Positions 32,148 through 33,678 of a DNA stretch of 33,678 bases are shown piece after piece. The DNA comes from Nocardia carnea (lineage in GTDB: Bacteria > Actinomycetota > Actinomycetes > Mycobacteriales > Mycobacteriaceae), in NCBI RefSeq assembly GCF_029868855.1, contig NZ_JARWOV010000263.1:1-33678 (forward strand), written 5' to 3'. The translations under genes were made by a program, and so were the position numbers. The notes under the pieces are model-generated. The model was given only the letters and a program-made list of their open reading frames with translations, was not told the DNA's origin and made no database searches. Within the stretch, counting starts at the first letter, position 1. The number at the start of each line of letters is the position of its first letter.

Positions 32148-32761
32148 GCAACACCACCGCGACCGTTGTCCTCGACGACACCGTGCCGGCGTGCGCGCCG
32201 TGGTCGGCGATCGTGCGGGCGGGTGACCGCCTCGATATCGTCGACCTGCACGGCAATCAGGCCGTGGACTGTCTGCTGTACTCCGCGGCCGATCACACCG
32301 ACCGCTACAGCGCGCAGGCCACGATCAGTGCCCAGCGCAATATCTTCCTCACCACGGGCAGTGTGCTGCGTACCGATGCGGGAACCGCGCTGATGACGGT
32401 GATCGCCGATGAGGTCGGCAATCACGACACCATCGCCGGGGCCTGTTCCCAGGAATCGAATACGCTGCGCTACGGACACCACACCCGGCACCAGCACGCC
32501 TGCGTGGAGAATTTCCTCGCCGAGGCCGCGAAATGGGGTATGGGTAAACGGGATCTGGTGTCGAATATCAACTGGTTCATGAATGTGCCGGTGGAATCCG
32601 ACGGCACCCTCGGTATCGTGGACGGACTCTCCGCGCCCGGTAAGACGGTCTCGCTGCGCGCCGAGATCGACACGCTGGTGCTGGTGTCGAACTGCCCGCA
32701 GATCAACAACCCGTGCAACGGTTTCGATCCGACACCGGTGCGAATGGTGGTGTCGCGATGA
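32144..32761 (+). CDS. DUF1989 protein 2 (UAAP2 / carboxyguanidine deiminase subunit type)
   Basis: A 205-residue DUF1989 protein, the partner of the preceding gene. It has RAGDRLDIVDLHGNQAVDCL, YSAQATISAQRNIFLTTGSV, VIADEVGNHDTIAGACSQES (His and Cys likely metal ligands), LVSNINWFMNVPVESDGTLG and ISVNCP-type end NCPQINNPCNGFDPTPVRMV. The start is ATG 32144 inside ATGA with the previous stop, preceded by CAGGAG. With the first DUF1989 protein it should form a heteromeric metal-dependent deiminase, cytoplasmic. The following carboxylase gene overlaps by ATGA as well, so stoichiometric co-expression is expected. Confidence 0.93.
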   Translation: MSNTTATVVLDDTVPACAPWSAIVRAGDRLDIVDLHGNQAVDCLLYSAADHTDRYSAQATISAQRNIFLTTGSVLRTDAGTALMTVIADEVGNHDTIAGACSQESNTLRYGHHTRHQHACVENFLAEAAKWGMGKRDLVSNINWFMNVPVESDGTLGIVDGLSAPGKTVSLRAEIDTLVLVSNCPQINNPCNGFDPTPVRMVVSR

Positions 32762-33465
32762 CCGCGCCGGCGGCAGTCGAACCGGCCCCGCACCCGGCCC
32801 CCGCCCCGCAAGCGGTGGTGGAACGACCGGGAATGCTCACCACCGTGCAGGACTGGCCCGGCCGGACCGGCTACTGGCATGTGGGCGTGCCGCCGTCGGG
32901 TCCGATGGACGATCTGTCGTTCCGGTTGGGCAACCGCGCGCTGGGCAACGACGAAGGTGCGGCCGGACTGGAATGCACGATGGCCGGGCCGGCACTGCGT
33001 TTCGCCGAGCCGGCATGGGTCTGTGTGACCGGGGCACCGGTCGGAGTGACCGTGGCGGGTCGCCGGGTGCCGCTGTGGCGACCGGTCCTGGTCCCGGCGG
33101 GCGAGCTGCTCGATATCGGGATGATGCAGGGGCCCGGAATGCGCTGCTATGTGCTCGTTTCCGGCGGTGTGACGGTACCGGGATATCTGGGCAGTGCCGC
33201 CACTTTCACCCTCGGCGGGTTCGGCGGCGTGGCCGGTCGCGCCCTGGCGGCCGGCGATGTCCTGCCGCTCGGCCCGGCCCCGGACGTGCCGGCGGGCGGC
33301 GTTCCGGACGGTGAACAACCCGCACTGACCCGCAGCTGGCAGCTGGCCGTCACCGAGGGGCCGCACGGCGCACCGGAGTTCTTCACCCGCGCCTATATCG
33401 ACACGTTGTACAGCACCGCCTACGAAGTGCATTTCAACTCCGACCGCACCGGCGTGCCGCAAAAA
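32758..33465 (+). CDS. KipA/AHS2-type subunit of urea/guanidine carboxylase (5-oxoprolinase/urea amidolyase family), truncated by bad sequence
   Basis: The reading frame starts at ATG 32758 (ATGA overlap) and matches the AHS2/KipA domain of urea amidolyase proteins: VVERPGMLTTVQDWPGRTGY, WHVGVPPSGPMDDLSFRLGN, LECTMAGPALRF, GPGMRCYVLVSGGVTVPGYL, SAATFTLGGFGGVAGRALAA, then WQLAVTEGPHGAPEFFT and YIDTLYSTAYEVHFNSDRTG. After VHFNSDRTGV (about 33460) the sequence dissolves into C/G runs and family similarity ends, so the rest of the protein (AHS1 and further domains) is missing. In the expected enzyme this region takes the carboxyl group from carboxybiotin to urea or guanidine; the biotin carboxylase part and allophanate hydrolase should lie beyond the window. 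The N-terminal assignment is good; the end coordinate is arbitrary. Confidence 0.85.
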
Positions 33466-33600
33466 CGGGGCCAACCCCCCCCGGCCCCGCCCCCCGGCCG
33501 CGCGGGCCGCCAGGAAGCCGCCGATAAACACCCCACCCCATCCCCTCCACTCCCCCCGCCCCCACGGGGGGGGCCCCGCCCCGCCCCCGGGCGGCCCCCC
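33466..33600. other. Low-quality G/C-run sequence at contig end
   Basis: Runs such as ccccccccgg, ggggggggcc and cccccgggcgg replace codon-like sequence, and no frame on either strand continues the flanking proteins cleanly. It looks like an error-rich read tail on the minus strand rather than biology. Confidence 0.75.
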
Positions 33601-33676
33601 CCAGACCCGGATCGATGACGATGCGTTTTCCGGTGAGCTGCGGACCGGCTCGATGCACCACTTCTTCCTCGGCAAT
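33601..33676 (-). CDS. Fragment of an N-acetylmuramoyl-L-alanine amidase-like protein (possible mis-join)
   Basis: Read from 33676 downward the minus strand encodes IAEEEVVHRAGPQLTGKRIV and IDPGLGG before the frame enters G runs. GKRIVIDPG-x-GG is the first motif of Amidase_3 cell-wall amidases. The usual zinc-binding His of DPGHGG reads Leu here; this could be real (as in non-catalytic homologues, perhaps CwlM-like) or a sequencing error. Its antisense placement inside a carboxylase operon and the damaged DNA between suggest an assembly chimera. It is too short to name further. Confidence 0.45.
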
Positions 33677-33678
33677 CC

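Overview
The window reads as high-GC actinobacterial DNA of the mycolic-acid-bearing type (Nocardia, Rhodococcus or a close relative). The indicators are overwhelming G/C at third codon positions, frequent GTG/TTG starts, leaderless-looking promoters, and the block cdaR-type regulator / aceE / lipoprotein / DUF3052 / ahpE. As I recall it, this matches the Mycobacterium tuberculosis Rv2242-Rv2241-Rv2239c-Rv2238c neighbourhood. The 33.7 kb look like a whole draft contig: position 1 begins in a poly-C tract and the last ~200 bases are G/C-run-rich low-quality sequence.

Layout. (1) 1-5607: a truncated PucR/CdaR-like regulator and aceE on the minus strand; divergently a lipoprotein, DUF3052 and peroxiredoxin AhpE, then tRNA-Val(TAC). 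(2) 5765-8294: an HdeD-like membrane protein and a TetR regulator share a divergent promoter with two near-identical inverted operators, followed by a membrane-anchored diguanylate cyclase. (3) 8450-9142: a scar where a truncated Rpn/PD-(D/E)XK-like remnant abuts a shortened P-loop kinase. (4) 9166-11897: MFS exporter, TetR and an SRPBCC-like protein, with a 20-bp site repeated on both sides of the tetR gene. (5) 12040-16229: DUF3145, a serine beta-lactamase-like hydrolase, an NDMA-dependent alcohol dehydrogenase behind a KstR-type box, and an APH-family phosphotransferase. (6) 16308-18311: aminodeoxychorismate synthase PabB and a small orphan. (7) 18327-21246: a coiled-coil protein divergent from a 778-residue TerD / DUF2510 / zinc-ribbon / PH-like / HNH nuclease fusion. 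(8) 21304-24035: a DUF1254 Tat lipoprotein, two head-to-head paralogous two-TM microproteins carrying a 50-bp perfect inverted repeat, and a 79-residue orphan. (9) 24079-29391: BCCT transporter, SDR epimerase, MarR, a thioesterase-like enzyme behind a second KstR-type box, and a TetR. (10) 29838-~33460: the head of an operon with an SSS symporter, two DUF1989 (UAAP/CgdAB-type) proteins and a KipA/AHS2-type carboxylase subunit, most likely guanidine or urea nitrogen assimilation.

The most interesting items are the TerD-HNH fusion with its divergent coiled-coil partner, the inverted-repeat microprotein pair, the set of clear palindromic operators (two KstR-like boxes, the paired TetR sites, a MarR site, a palindrome ahead of the nitrogen operon), and the decay junction at 8.8 kb. 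The far right end (about 33600-33678) encodes on the minus strand a piece of a cell-wall amidase-like protein and is probably a mis-joined read, so neither contig end should be trusted.
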